Origin: Clostridiales bacterium
GTDB taxonomy: Bacteria > Bacillota > Clostridia > Christensenellales > Pumilibacteraceae
Reading direction: 5' to 3'
DNA: 58,864 nucleotides
Assembly (NCBI GenBank): GCA_029066805.1
Contig: JAIEFT010000057.1
Span: 1-58,864, forward strand
Each line of letters opens with the position of its first letter. Within the stretch, counting starts at the first letter, position 1. This document shows, one piece after another, positions 44,616-51,485 of this stretch. Both the position numbers and the translations under genes were made by a program. Under the pieces are notes generated by a model that saw nothing but the letters and a program-made list of their open reading frames with translations, did no database searches and had not been told where the DNA came from.

Positions 44616-45202
44616 TACTGTTCGGGTTCGAGCACGGCAAGCACGTCGTGCATGGATTTTAGGTATTCGGCTTCGGACGAGTTGTAGAATAGAAGCAGGC
44701 TGTCCTTGCGTCCGTCCTCTATGTCGGTGGGGATAGAAAAATCTACGGTCTTGATATATTCGTCCCAGTTGCGGATTTTGGACGTGTCGCGGTCCGAGTT
44801 GCGACGCAGCATGCGCGCGCGGCAAACCTCGGGCGTGGTTACGACCCAAATTACGGTAAGCGTCGCGCCTACCGAGGCGAGCTTGTTTTTTAGCGCGGCA
44901 ATGTATGCGGGATCGCGTATCTCGCGCGTGAACGGCGCGTTGATCAGCACGGTGTCCGAATACGATAGCGCCTCCATGCTCAGATCTAAGATGACCTCGT
45001 ATTCGTAGTCTCGCACCTGTTCTTCAAAGAAGTCCGAGCTGCGGTCGTACGGCTTTTTGGCAACGCGAAAAATCTGCCGTGACAGCGGAATAAGCGTATC
45101 TTTATCCAGATACACCACGTGCCGTAGATTTTTGGCGAGCTGTTTGGATATGAATGTCTTTCCGCACGCGGGCGGCGACGATACCAAAATAAGTCTTTTC
45201 AT
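44615..45202 (-). CDS. P-loop kinase / AAA-type ATP-binding protein
   Basis: The 195-residue protein opens with LILVSSPPACGKTFIS, a Walker A loop at residues 8-16. A VYLDKDTLIPLSR segment follows, like small-molecule kinases and zeta-toxin-type phosphotransferases. VLINAPFTREI and a C-terminal LID-like region (RARMLRRNSDRDTSK) agree. It is a small kinase of unknown substrate. It heads the coupled minus-strand run and its promoter lies so close that the mRNA may be leaderless. Confidence 0.8.
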   Translation of the reverse strand: MKRLILVSSPPACGKTFISKQLAKNLRHVVYLDKDTLIPLSRQIFRVAKKPYDRSSDFFEEQVRDYEYEVILDLSMEALSYSDTVLINAPFTREIRDPAYIAALKNKLASVGATLTVIWVVTTPEVCRARMLRRNSDRDTSKIRNWDEYIKTVDFSIPTDIEDGRKDSLLLFYNSSEAEYLKSMHDVLAVLEPEQ

Positions 45203-45214
45203 TAGTATATGTGT

Positions 45215-45243
45215 ATTGTAGCAAATACAAAAAACGGTGTCAA
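45215..45243 (-). promoter_or_regulatory. Promoter of the kinase-LtaS-ClC run
   Basis: On the minus strand: TTGACA, 17 bases, TACAAT, ending only 12 bases ahead of the start codon at 45202. A 5' leader of about six bases is expected. Confidence 0.75.
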
Positions 45244-45251
45244 GCGAATGT

Positions 45252-45414
45252 GAATTCAGAATGCGGAATTAAGAATTCAGAATTAGCGGTCGGTCTTTGT
45301 TTGAGATGAGTATTTTTATTGTTTATTACCTAAACAAAAAGCCCTTCCTATATACGGAAAGGGCAATAATGTATACTATAATTCTGCATTCAGCATTCTT
45401 AATTCCGAATTATT
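45252..45414. repeat. Inverted pair of the AT-rich dispersed repeat around the spo0A terminator
   Basis: A copy at about 45252-45287 (GAATTCAGAATGCGGAATTA) and an inverted copy at about 45380-45414 flank 90 bases holding the spo0A terminator. Related single copies lie near 9890, 48928 and 57638. Confidence 0.65.
45336..45364 (-). terminator. Terminator of spo0A
   Basis: On the minus strand, GCCCTTTCC pairs with GGAAGGGC over GTATATA, followed by TTTTTG. Confidence 0.88.
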
Positions 45415-46143
45415 TTACACGCTCTCTAACAGCATTTTGTCGGCGACCAGCGCGATAAACTCGCCGTTGGTCGGCTTTTCGTTGTGGTTGTACACGCGCA
45501 CGCCGAATAGGGTATTGATGTTTTCTATCTTGCCTCTGTTCCAAGCAACCTCTATGGCGTGGCGTATGGCGCGTTCCACCTTGCTCGGACTTGTTTTGAA
45601 GTGGTCGGCGACCTCGGGGTATAGTTTTTTGGTTATGGAATTTATTATTTCGGGATTGTCGATCGTCATCTTTATAGCCTCGCGCAGATACTGATAGCCC
45701 TTGATGTGCGCGGGGATTCCGACGGTGATAAAGATATTACTTATTTTTTCGTCCATGGAGCGGTTTTTGGCGGACGGGCGCTTGTTGTTGAACGCCTCTA
45801 TTATGCGCTCGTCGAGCACGCCGAACGACACGGGCTTCATCATATAAAAATCCGCGCCAAGCCCCATAGCCTTGGAAATAAACGCCTCTTGGCTCAACGC
45901 CGATACGATTATGATTTTCATATTGCCCTTGTTGACCCGCTCGAGCACGGAAAATCCGTCAAGGTTGGGCATGACCAAATCGAGCAGCAGTACGTCCGGG
46001 CGCACAGTGTCCAGCTTGTCCAAAGCCTGCTTGCCGTCGGACGCCGTGTCCACAAGCTCAATCTTGTCCGACGCGGAAAAATGCGACTTTACGCTCGCCA
46101 CAAACTCCGCATTGTCGTCACAAACCATAACCCTAATCTTCAT
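45415..46143 (-). CDS. spo0A: Stage 0 sporulation protein A, response regulator
   Basis: The 242-residue protein has an N-terminal receiver (MVCDDNAEF, phospho-Asp55 in LLLDLVMP, MKPVSF lysine). It ends in the DNA-binding Spo0A_C domain (GIPAHIKGYQYLREAI, LYPEVADHFKTSPSKVERAIRHAIE, NEKPTNGEFIALVAD). This C-domain is unique to Spo0A, so the call is firm. It controls entry into sporulation and related programmes. AAAAAAGGAGC precedes the ATG and a good sigma-A promoter lies upstream. No spoIVB or recN is next to it in this window. Confidence 0.97.
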   Translation of the reverse strand: MKIRVMVCDDNAEFVASVKSHFSASDKIELVDTASDGKQALDKLDTVRPDVLLLDLVMPNLDGFSVLERVNKGNMKIIIVSALSQEAFISKAMGLGADFYMMKPVSFGVLDERIIEAFNNKRPSAKNRSMDEKISNIFITVGIPAHIKGYQYLREAIKMTIDNPEIINSITKKLYPEVADHFKTSPSKVERAIRHAIEVAWNRGKIENINTLFGVRVYNHNEKPTNGEFIALVADKMLLESV

Positions 46144-46216
46144 AATGTAATAGCTCCTTTTTTCTTGCTGATTTGGGGTAGAATCACTATAGCCCTACTG
46201 CCCTTAACCTGCAAAA

Positions 46217-46245
46217 ATTATACCATTTTCAACGTAAATTTTCAA
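46217..46245 (-). promoter_or_regulatory. Promoter of spo0A
   Basis: On the minus strand: TTGAAA, 17 bases, TATAAT, about 75 bases ahead of the spo0A start. Confidence 0.7.
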
Positions 46246-46275
46246 GTTTCGCATATGTGCGTAAAAGGACTACTT

Positions 46276-46359
46276 ATGTCGAGGACGCGTGGAATTTGCG
46301 GAAAAATCTCGAAACATTTGCTCGGACGGTCGGAAATGTTCCGATTCAGTCTGCGATAA
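46276..46359 (+). CDS. Possible small open reading frame (27 residues)
   Basis: The frame has a good ribosome binding site (AAAAGGA, six-base spacing) and a basic sequence with one Cys. No promoter is clear and no homologue is known to me. It may be chance. Confidence 0.2.
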   Translation: MSRTRGICGKISKHLLGRSEMFRFSLR

Positions 46360-46555
46360 TTGGATAAAAAGTGACACAAGCAGCATAATTATGTATACTT
46401 TTTACAAATACAATGGTAATATGTGTGAATTTTGTGGCGGCGATAAATAAAAATATGACAGCATGTAGTATAATGTAAGCATGAAATCCGAGCCGCAAAT
46501 ACTTTTACGGGCGGCAGCTTGCTACTATGCTTATATGGATTTCATCGGAGTAAAA

Positions 46556-47428
46556 ATGAAGTTTACATTGTCCACGGATACGGTTTGCGATATATACCGC
46601 AGTGAGCTACGCGAGCGCGGAATAGAATACGTATCCACATACTACACAATAGACGGCTGCGAGCATAAGGACGAGTTTACCCGCGACGAGCAAATAAAAG
46701 AGTTTTATGCCAAGATTCGCGGCGGGGAAATGCCCACCACCTCGCAGGTCACGCAAAACGACTACGAAGAGTTTTTCGGCGAGATGATAAAAAAGTACGA
46801 CGGCGACATAGTGCATATAACCATATCGTCGGGACTTACCACCTCGCCGCTTTTTGCGCGTCAGGTAGCCGCCGACATCCTCGAAAAGACCGGACGGCAT
46901 ATATATATAGTCGATTCGCTTGCGGCGACTATTGCCACACGACTGGTTGTGGACGAGGCGCAGCGCCTGCGCGACGAGGACGCCTCCGCCGAGGAAGCGG
47001 TAGCGTTTTTGGAGGATTTTGTCAATCACAATCACACATGGTTTATGCCGTTTGACCTAATGCACCTAAAGCGCGGCGGCAGGGTGTCCGGTCCATCCGC
47101 ATACATAGGCACGGCGCTCAACATTAAGCCTATACTTAGATTCGACCCCACGGGCGCGCTCGTCGTCATGCAAAAAAAGATAGGCGCGAGCAAGGGCGTG
47201 GCGGAGATGATAAACATATTCAAGCGCGACAGCGCGGCAAAGCCGCACAAGGCGTACATAGCCAGCGCGGACAGCGACCTTGCCGAGGGTATGCTTAAAA
47301 AGGCGAAGGCTGTGCGCCCCGATTGCGATATAGAAATTGCAATGATAGGACCGGTCATCGGCGCACACACGGGCGCGAATGCGGTAGGCATAACCTTTAT
47401 ATCGGACAAGCTTCGCAGCGAAGTTTAA
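46556..47428 (+). CDS. DegV family fatty-acid-binding protein
   Basis: This is a 290-residue DegV/FakB-type protein. It has FTLSTDTVCDIY at the start, PTTSQVTQNDYEEFF, ITISSGLTTSP, and the HLKRGGRVSGPSAYIGTALNIKPIL ligand segment. The close is IGPVIGAHTGANAVGI. The ATG at 46556 follows GGAG; the open frame runs further up. DegV/FakB proteins hold a fatty acid for phosphorylation by FakA, absent here. It is the first of two adjacent copies. Confidence 0.93.
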   Translation: MKFTLSTDTVCDIYRSELRERGIEYVSTYYTIDGCEHKDEFTRDEQIKEFYAKIRGGEMPTTSQVTQNDYEEFFGEMIKKYDGDIVHITISSGLTTSPLFARQVAADILEKTGRHIYIVDSLAATIATRLVVDEAQRLRDEDASAEEAVAFLEDFVNHNHTWFMPFDLMHLKRGGRVSGPSAYIGTALNIKPILRFDPTGALVVMQKKIGASKGVAEMINIFKRDSAAKPHKAYIASADSDLAEGMLKKAKAVRPDCDIEIAMIGPVIGAHTGANAVGITFISDKLRSEV

Positions 47429-47468
47429 TACGATAAAAATACAAATGAATTATCAAGGAGAATAACAA

Positions 47469-48344
47469 ATGTCATTTATACTTTCCACAGACCGTTCGTG
47501 CGATATATTTTGCGGCGACCTTGACAGGCGCAACATCAAGTACATATCGCAGGTGTATACTATAGACGAAGTTCCGCACACGGACAATTTTGATAAAGAC
47601 GAGGACTACAAAGGCTTTTACGACCTTATCCGCGCGGGCAAAATGCCTACCACCTCGCAGATAAACATTGCCGAGCACGAGGAGTTTTTTGAAAAGGTTC
47701 TCAGCGAAAACGAGGGCGACTTACTTCACATAACGTTATCCTCCGGACTTTCCGCAACGTACCAAAGCGCGCTTACCGCCGCCGAAAACGTCAACGCCAA
47801 GTTCGGACAAAAACGCGTGTACGTGCTTGACTCGCTTGCCGCGACCAGTGTTCAGCGGCTTGTAGTAGACGAAGCCGAACGCCTTCGCAACGAGGGGCTG
47901 TCCGCGGCGGAAGCGCTGGAAAAAATGCAGTATTTTACCCATCATGTTCAAGTGCGGTTTATGCCCACCGACCTAATGCACCTAAAGCGCGGCGGCAGGG
48001 TATCCGGACCGTCGGCATATATCGGCACGGCGCTCCGCATTAAACCCATTCTTTGTATCGACAAGGAAGGCGGGCTTACTATAGTCACCAAAAAGATAGG
48101 CGTCGGCGCAGGCGTTTCGTGCATGGTTGAGTTTTTTAAGCGCAACAGCACGCCTTCGACCAAAAAGGCGTACATTCCCACTGCGGATAACTGGGAAGTT
48201 GCCGAGGAGCTTAAAGCCAAAATATTGGAATTCCGCCCCGATTGCGAAGTAATAATCGGCTGGGTCGGACCGGTCATAGGCGCGCATACCGGCGTTGGCA
48301 TGGTGGGCGTGACGTTCTTCTCGGACTTAGAGCGCGACATATAA
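47469..48344 (+). CDS. DegV family fatty-acid-binding protein (second copy)
   Basis: The 291-residue protein is a diverged tandem paralogue of the preceding gene. It has FILSTDRSCDIFC, PTTSQINIAEHEEFF, ITLSSGLSATYQSAL and the same RGGRVSGPSAYIGTALRIKPIL block, ending VGPVIGAHTGVGMVGVTF. AAGGAGAATAAC precedes the ATG and 40 bases separate the two genes. Differences in ligand-cavity residues suggest different chain preferences, an inference. The LoaP gene follows after 24 bases. Confidence 0.93.
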   Translation: MSFILSTDRSCDIFCGDLDRRNIKYISQVYTIDEVPHTDNFDKDEDYKGFYDLIRAGKMPTTSQINIAEHEEFFEKVLSENEGDLLHITLSSGLSATYQSALTAAENVNAKFGQKRVYVLDSLAATSVQRLVVDEAERLRNEGLSAAEALEKMQYFTHHVQVRFMPTDLMHLKRGGRVSGPSAYIGTALRIKPILCIDKEGGLTIVTKKIGVGAGVSCMVEFFKRNSTPSTKKAYIPTADNWEVAEELKAKILEFRPDCEVIIGWVGPVIGAHTGVGMVGVTFFSDLERDI

Positions 48345-48368
48345 GTTTATAAGAGGTAATAATTATAA

Positions 48369-48929
48369 ATGGAAGAACCGTACTTTTGGTATGTGTTTTA
48401 TGTAAAGACGGGAACGGAAAACCGCGTGGTACAGGATATCGCGCGGTTTGCCGATACTAAGGGGCTTAACGCCGACACGGTAGAGCCGTTCTGTCCGCAG
48501 TCCGAGGTTTACTACCGTGCGGCGCGAGGAAAAACGCAGGGCAAGCAGTACAAAAAGCGCCCGCTGTTTTCGAGCTACGTTTTTGTGGAGACACGTCTCG
48601 ACGCGAGCGAGTTTTTGACCGAGTTCGGACCGCTGATTTACACCTCGCACGACATTATTCGAATCCTAAAAAGCGGCGCAAACAACATCGCCCTGCCCGA
48701 ATCCGAAAGAGCAAGGCTGGAATTTTTGCTAAAGGGCAAACGCTGCGTGGAGCGTTCCGTCGGCTTCATCAAGGGCGATACCGTCACGATAACCGCAGGC
48801 CCTATGATAGGTTGCGAGGGACTTATAACGTACATCAACCGCCACAACCGTTACGCCGATATAGAGATCGATATGTTCGGCAGCAAAACCAAAGCGCGTA
48901 TCGCTCTGGAAATCGTTGAGAAGAGTTAA
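48369..48929 (+). CDS. loaP: LoaP-type NusG-family transcription antiterminator
   Basis: The 186-residue protein is a specialised NusG paralogue: an NGN domain (FWYVFYVKTGTENRVV, RPLFSSYVFVETRLD) and a C-terminal KOW domain (GFIKGDTVTITAGPMIGCEGLI). LoaP proteins bind RNA polymerase and a hairpin in the leader of long biosynthetic operons to suppress termination. Here it follows the two degV genes rather than a polysaccharide or antibiotic cluster, so its target is not visible. A general NusG is unlikely because rpl and secE genes are absent. Confidence 0.85.
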   Translation: MEEPYFWYVFYVKTGTENRVVQDIARFADTKGLNADTVEPFCPQSEVYYRAARGKTQGKQYKKRPLFSSYVFVETRLDASEFLTEFGPLIYTSHDIIRILKSGANNIALPESERARLEFLLKGKRCVERSVGFIKGDTVTITAGPMIGCEGLITYINRHNRYADIEIDMFGSKTKARIALEIVEKS

Positions 48930-49242
48930 TTCAGAATTAAGAATGCAGAATTAAGAATGCAGAATTAGGCGGCTAAAGCCGCATTAAGGTTGAGACTCTT
49001 CACTACGTTCAGAGTGACAAAATAATTGTTGCTGTGGTGCTCCAAATCTTTTTGTCCTACGCAGCAGCCGCAGGCTGTTCGAGCAACGCGAGGAATCTCA
49101 ACTTAAGGGCGCAATACGCGCCCTTTTTTGTGTAAATATATTCCACATGGACGATATAAGCAATCCTATTGGCAATAAATATATATGACAATTGGGCTAT
49201 AGTTATTGTATTTGAATATACTATTGACATGGGGTCGCTGTT
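48930..49242. repeat. Intergenic region with two dispersed repeats and a terminator
   Basis: About 48928-48968 carries tandem AT-rich repeat units (AATTAAGAATGCAGAATTA type). A long imperfect hairpin spans 48985-49105: TAAGGTTGAGA pairs with TCTCAACTTA, with GACTCTTCACTACGTTCAGA inside. It belongs to the same family as 25310 and 56221. The terminator at 49105-49129 follows. The remaining 110 bases are AT-rich and hold a possible TATACT promoter for the HTH gene. Confidence 0.65.
49105..49129 (+). terminator. Rho-independent terminator after loaP region
   Basis: AAGGGCGC stem with GCGCCC over AATAC, followed by six T. Confidence 0.88.
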
Positions 49243-49572
49243 GTGATAGATTTATTAGACGGAAAGGCGGTTTACGAACGACTTGATGATTTGCGTGTGG
49301 CAAGGGGTTGGACGCCTTACGAACTAGCCAAACGCGCGGGCGTATCCACGTCGGCTATTTACCATTGGCGGGAAAGACTGACTTTACCGTCGTTAGAGTT
49401 ATTGGAAGCTGTGTGTTATGCGCTGGGCATAACCGTAATAGATTTTATTGCCGACGAAGACGATACAACGGTTTTGACAAAAGAGCAAAAAGAGCTTGTG
49501 CAGCTTTGGAACGCATTGTCCGACGATAAGAAAAAGTCGATTATTAATTTGATGAAGTCAATGCAATATTGA
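49243..49572 (+). CDS. XRE-family HTH regulator
   Basis: The 109-residue protein has a Cro/CI-type HTH (ERLDDLRVARGWTPYELAKR, VSTSAIYHWRERLTLPSLEL) and a short C-terminal helix pair (LTKEQKELVQLWNAL). The start is a GTG at 49243 with only a weak purine stretch upstream. It overlaps the RadC-like gene, so the two are probably coregulated. Its ligand or partner is unknown. Confidence 0.85.
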   Translation: MIDLLDGKAVYERLDDLRVARGWTPYELAKRAGVSTSAIYHWRERLTLPSLELLEAVCYALGITVIDFIADEDDTTVLTKEQKELVQLWNALSDDKKKSIINLMKSMQY

Positions 49573-50516
49573 TTGTGGACGACAGAAGCGAAGCAAAAGA
49601 GAATATTGACGGCGCGGACGAGGTTGCGAGCGCGGTAGCGGAGGATAGTATAGAACTACCGCAGCTTCCGTATGCCGAGTTTATGGAATACCTTTGCGCA
49701 CGCAACGCGCATGCAGGGCACAGGGGCAGACTGAGAAAATCCGCGCAGGAGGACGAGGAGCTATCCGCGCTAAGCGACGTCGAGCTTGTGGAGCTTTTGC
49801 TGTCGTTTTTGATTCCGCAAAAGGACACTAATGTAGTTGCGCACAAGCTGATAGACAAGTTTGGGTCGGTGGTCGGTGTGATAACCGCGTCGCAGGAGCA
49901 GCTTATTTCCGTCGCCGATATCACCGCGCCCGTCGCGTCCATGCTGCCTGCGCTGTTTGTGCTGTGCCGAATGCAGGGATTTACGGAGCTGCGGTTGAAG
50001 AACCGCGCCGAGGCGGCGGACTTTTTCGGCATAGCGTATCTCGGTAAGCGCACGACGGGCACATACATTGCGTTTCTGGACGACGGCTTATATGTTCGCG
50101 CGATAGAGAGCTATATCTGCGACGGCGTGCCCGTGCGCGAAATCTTAAGCGCGGCTTGCAAGTACCACTGTAAATATGCGTTTATTGCGCGTCGCGAGGT
50201 TGATTTATTTCCGCAGACGTTTAACATTGCGGAGGAAGTGGGCGAGCTTGCGGGCATGATGTCAGACATGAACGTTACCATGCTTGACTATCTGATTTTT
50301 TCGGATTACGGCTACTACACGATTGGTACGCCGCCGCGCGGCAGGGACTGGCGACCGATGTACATATTTGTGCCTGCGTTGCGTTATATGCGTTCGACGG
50401 ACATGTTCGAGTCCGTTATGTCGGGCGGCAGTCCGGCGCTTTACGCAGGCAGAGAAACCGCTGAGCCGCTCGATGACTTTGCCGCCCAAATCTGCGCCGT
50501 GCTTAGGGATAATTAA
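49569..50516 (+). CDS. RadC-like protein with degenerate JAB metal site
   Basis: The 315-residue protein has a RadC-type helix-hairpin-helix half (SDVELVELLLSFL, VAHKLIDKFGSVVGVITASQ). It then has a JAB-fold half in which the usual HNHPSGDP ligand motif reads ARREVDLFPQTFN. The metal ligands are therefore missing, and a metalloprotease or nuclease role is unlikely. The start is a TTG at 49569 or GTG at 49575, overlapping the HTH gene. A binding or regulatory role is inferred. Confidence 0.7.
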   Translation: MIVDDRSEAKENIDGADEVASAVAEDSIELPQLPYAEFMEYLCARNAHAGHRGRLRKSAQEDEELSALSDVELVELLLSFLIPQKDTNVVAHKLIDKFGSVVGVITASQEQLISVADITAPVASMLPALFVLCRMQGFTELRLKNRAEAADFFGIAYLGKRTTGTYIAFLDDGLYVRAIESYICDGVPVREILSAACKYHCKYAFIARREVDLFPQTFNIAEEVGELAGMMSDMNVTMLDYLIFSDYGYYTIGTPPRGRDWRPMYIFVPALRYMRSTDMFESVMSGGSPALYAGRETAEPLDDFAAQICAVLRDN

Positions 50517-50542
50517 GAATACGGAATGGTCTTTCATTCTTA

Positions 50543-50591
50543 TTTTGTCACTCAGCGCAAGCGCGCAAGCGCGCCGCGAAGAGTCTCAACC
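50543..50591. repeat. Dispersed repeat copy
   Basis: TTTTGTCACTCAGCGC, then a GCGC-rich middle and GAAGAGTCTCAACC. It matches one arm of the elements at 48985 and 56221. Confidence 0.6.
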
Positions 50592-50604
50592 GCTTTCATT
50601 TCAA

Positions 50605-50633
50605 TTGACAAATTTACTCTCTGAGTGTATACT
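50605..50633 (+). promoter_or_regulatory. Sigma-A promoter of the DUF1858-pth-mfd run
   Basis: TTGACA, 17 bases, TATACT, 43 bases ahead of the start codon. Confidence 0.8.
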
Positions 50634-50676
50634 TAAACGGTAACGTACATACTAACAAAAAACAAGGAGAAGTATT

Positions 50677-50883
50677 ATGGCTAAAGTTACCGCAGATATG
50701 ACGATTTACGACGTGTTGTGCTTAGCGCCCGATAACGAAAAGGTTGCGCAGGTGTTTTTTGACATGGGCATGCACTGCTTGGGCTGCCCCATTTCCCGCG
50801 GCGAGACCGTGGAGGAAGCTGCCGCCGCGCACGGCAATGACGTTAATGAATTGGTCGAAAAGCTCAACGCAGTTATAGGCTAA
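50677..50883 (+). CDS. DUF1858 domain protein
   Basis: The 68-residue protein matches the DUF1858 fold: MTIYDVLCLAPDNEKVAQVF, then MGMHCLGCPISRGETVEEAA with two Cys (CxxC). Such proteins are linked to hybrid-cluster and redox proteins in anaerobes and may carry a disulfide or metal. AAGGAGAAG precedes the ATG. The pth gene begins two bases after its stop, so it is the first gene of a run with pth and mfd. Confidence 0.9.
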   Translation: MAKVTADMTIYDVLCLAPDNEKVAQVFFDMGMHCLGCPISRGETVEEAAAAHGNDVNELVEKLNAVIG

Positions 50884-50885
50884 AT

Positions 50886-51449
50886 ATGAAGCTTATTGTC
50901 GGCTTGGGCAATCCCGGTAGCGACTATCGGGACACCTACCACAACGTCGGGTTTACGGCGGTGGATATGCTTGCCGCCGGATTTTCCGCGCCCGATTTTT
51001 CTTTCGACAAAAAGAGCAATTCACGCATTAGCGAGATCAGTGTCGGCGGCAAGGTCATGCTGTGCGAGCCCGAAACGTATATGAACCTTTCGGGAAACGC
51101 CGTGGCATATCTTGCGCGGTACTATAAGCTCGCTCCGCAAGATATTCTCGTAATTTACGACGATATAGATATTGCAAAAGGCACGGTGCGGGCGCGGCTC
51201 AGCGGCAGTGCGGGCACGCACAACGGCATGCGCGATATTGTGGCTAAGCTTAATTCCACGGAATTTGCGCGCGTGCGCATAGGCACGGGGTTCAAGCCCA
51301 ACTACATGGAGCTTAAGGACTATGTTCTGTCGCACATAGGCGCGGCGGACAAGCCCACTATGTCCGCGGCGTACTCTATAGCGTGCGACTATGCTCGGCA
51401 GTGGATCAAGGGCGAGACTTGGCAAGACTTGACCAAAACGGTAAAGTAA
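50886..51449 (+). CDS. pth: Peptidyl-tRNA hydrolase
   Basis: The 187-residue enzyme releases peptides from tRNAs dropped by ribosomes. VGLGNPGSDYRDTYHNVGF holds the catalytic His20 and Asn10, with MNLSGNAV and IYDDIDIAKG (Asp93) also present. The length is standard. It sits directly before mfd, a common order in Bacillota. All active-site residues appear intact. Confidence 0.96.
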   Translation: MKLIVGLGNPGSDYRDTYHNVGFTAVDMLAAGFSAPDFSFDKKSNSRISEISVGGKVMLCEPETYMNLSGNAVAYLARYYKLAPQDILVIYDDIDIAKGTVRARLSGSAGTHNGMRDIVAKLNSTEFARVRIGTGFKPNYMELKDYVLSHIGAADKPTMSAAYSIACDYARQWIKGETWQDLTKTVK

Positions 51450-51485
51450 ACGACACACTTTTTTATCCCACAAAACAGGGACAAT

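Larger units (their letters stand above)
46144..46555. other. Intergenic region between spo0A and degV
   Basis: The left quarter holds the spo0A promoter and leader. A 27-codon open frame at 46276-46359 (plus strand, MSRTRGICGK...) has AAAAGGA six bases before its ATG, but no recognisable family. A TATAAT at 46469-46474 may serve the degV pair; its -35 is poor. No stable terminator, RNA or clear 0A box is seen. Confidence 0.45.

Noticed and set aside
46276..46284. Spo0A box at ATGTCGAGG
   Set aside because: It differs from the TGTCGAA core at the last position and is not placed at a clear promoter.
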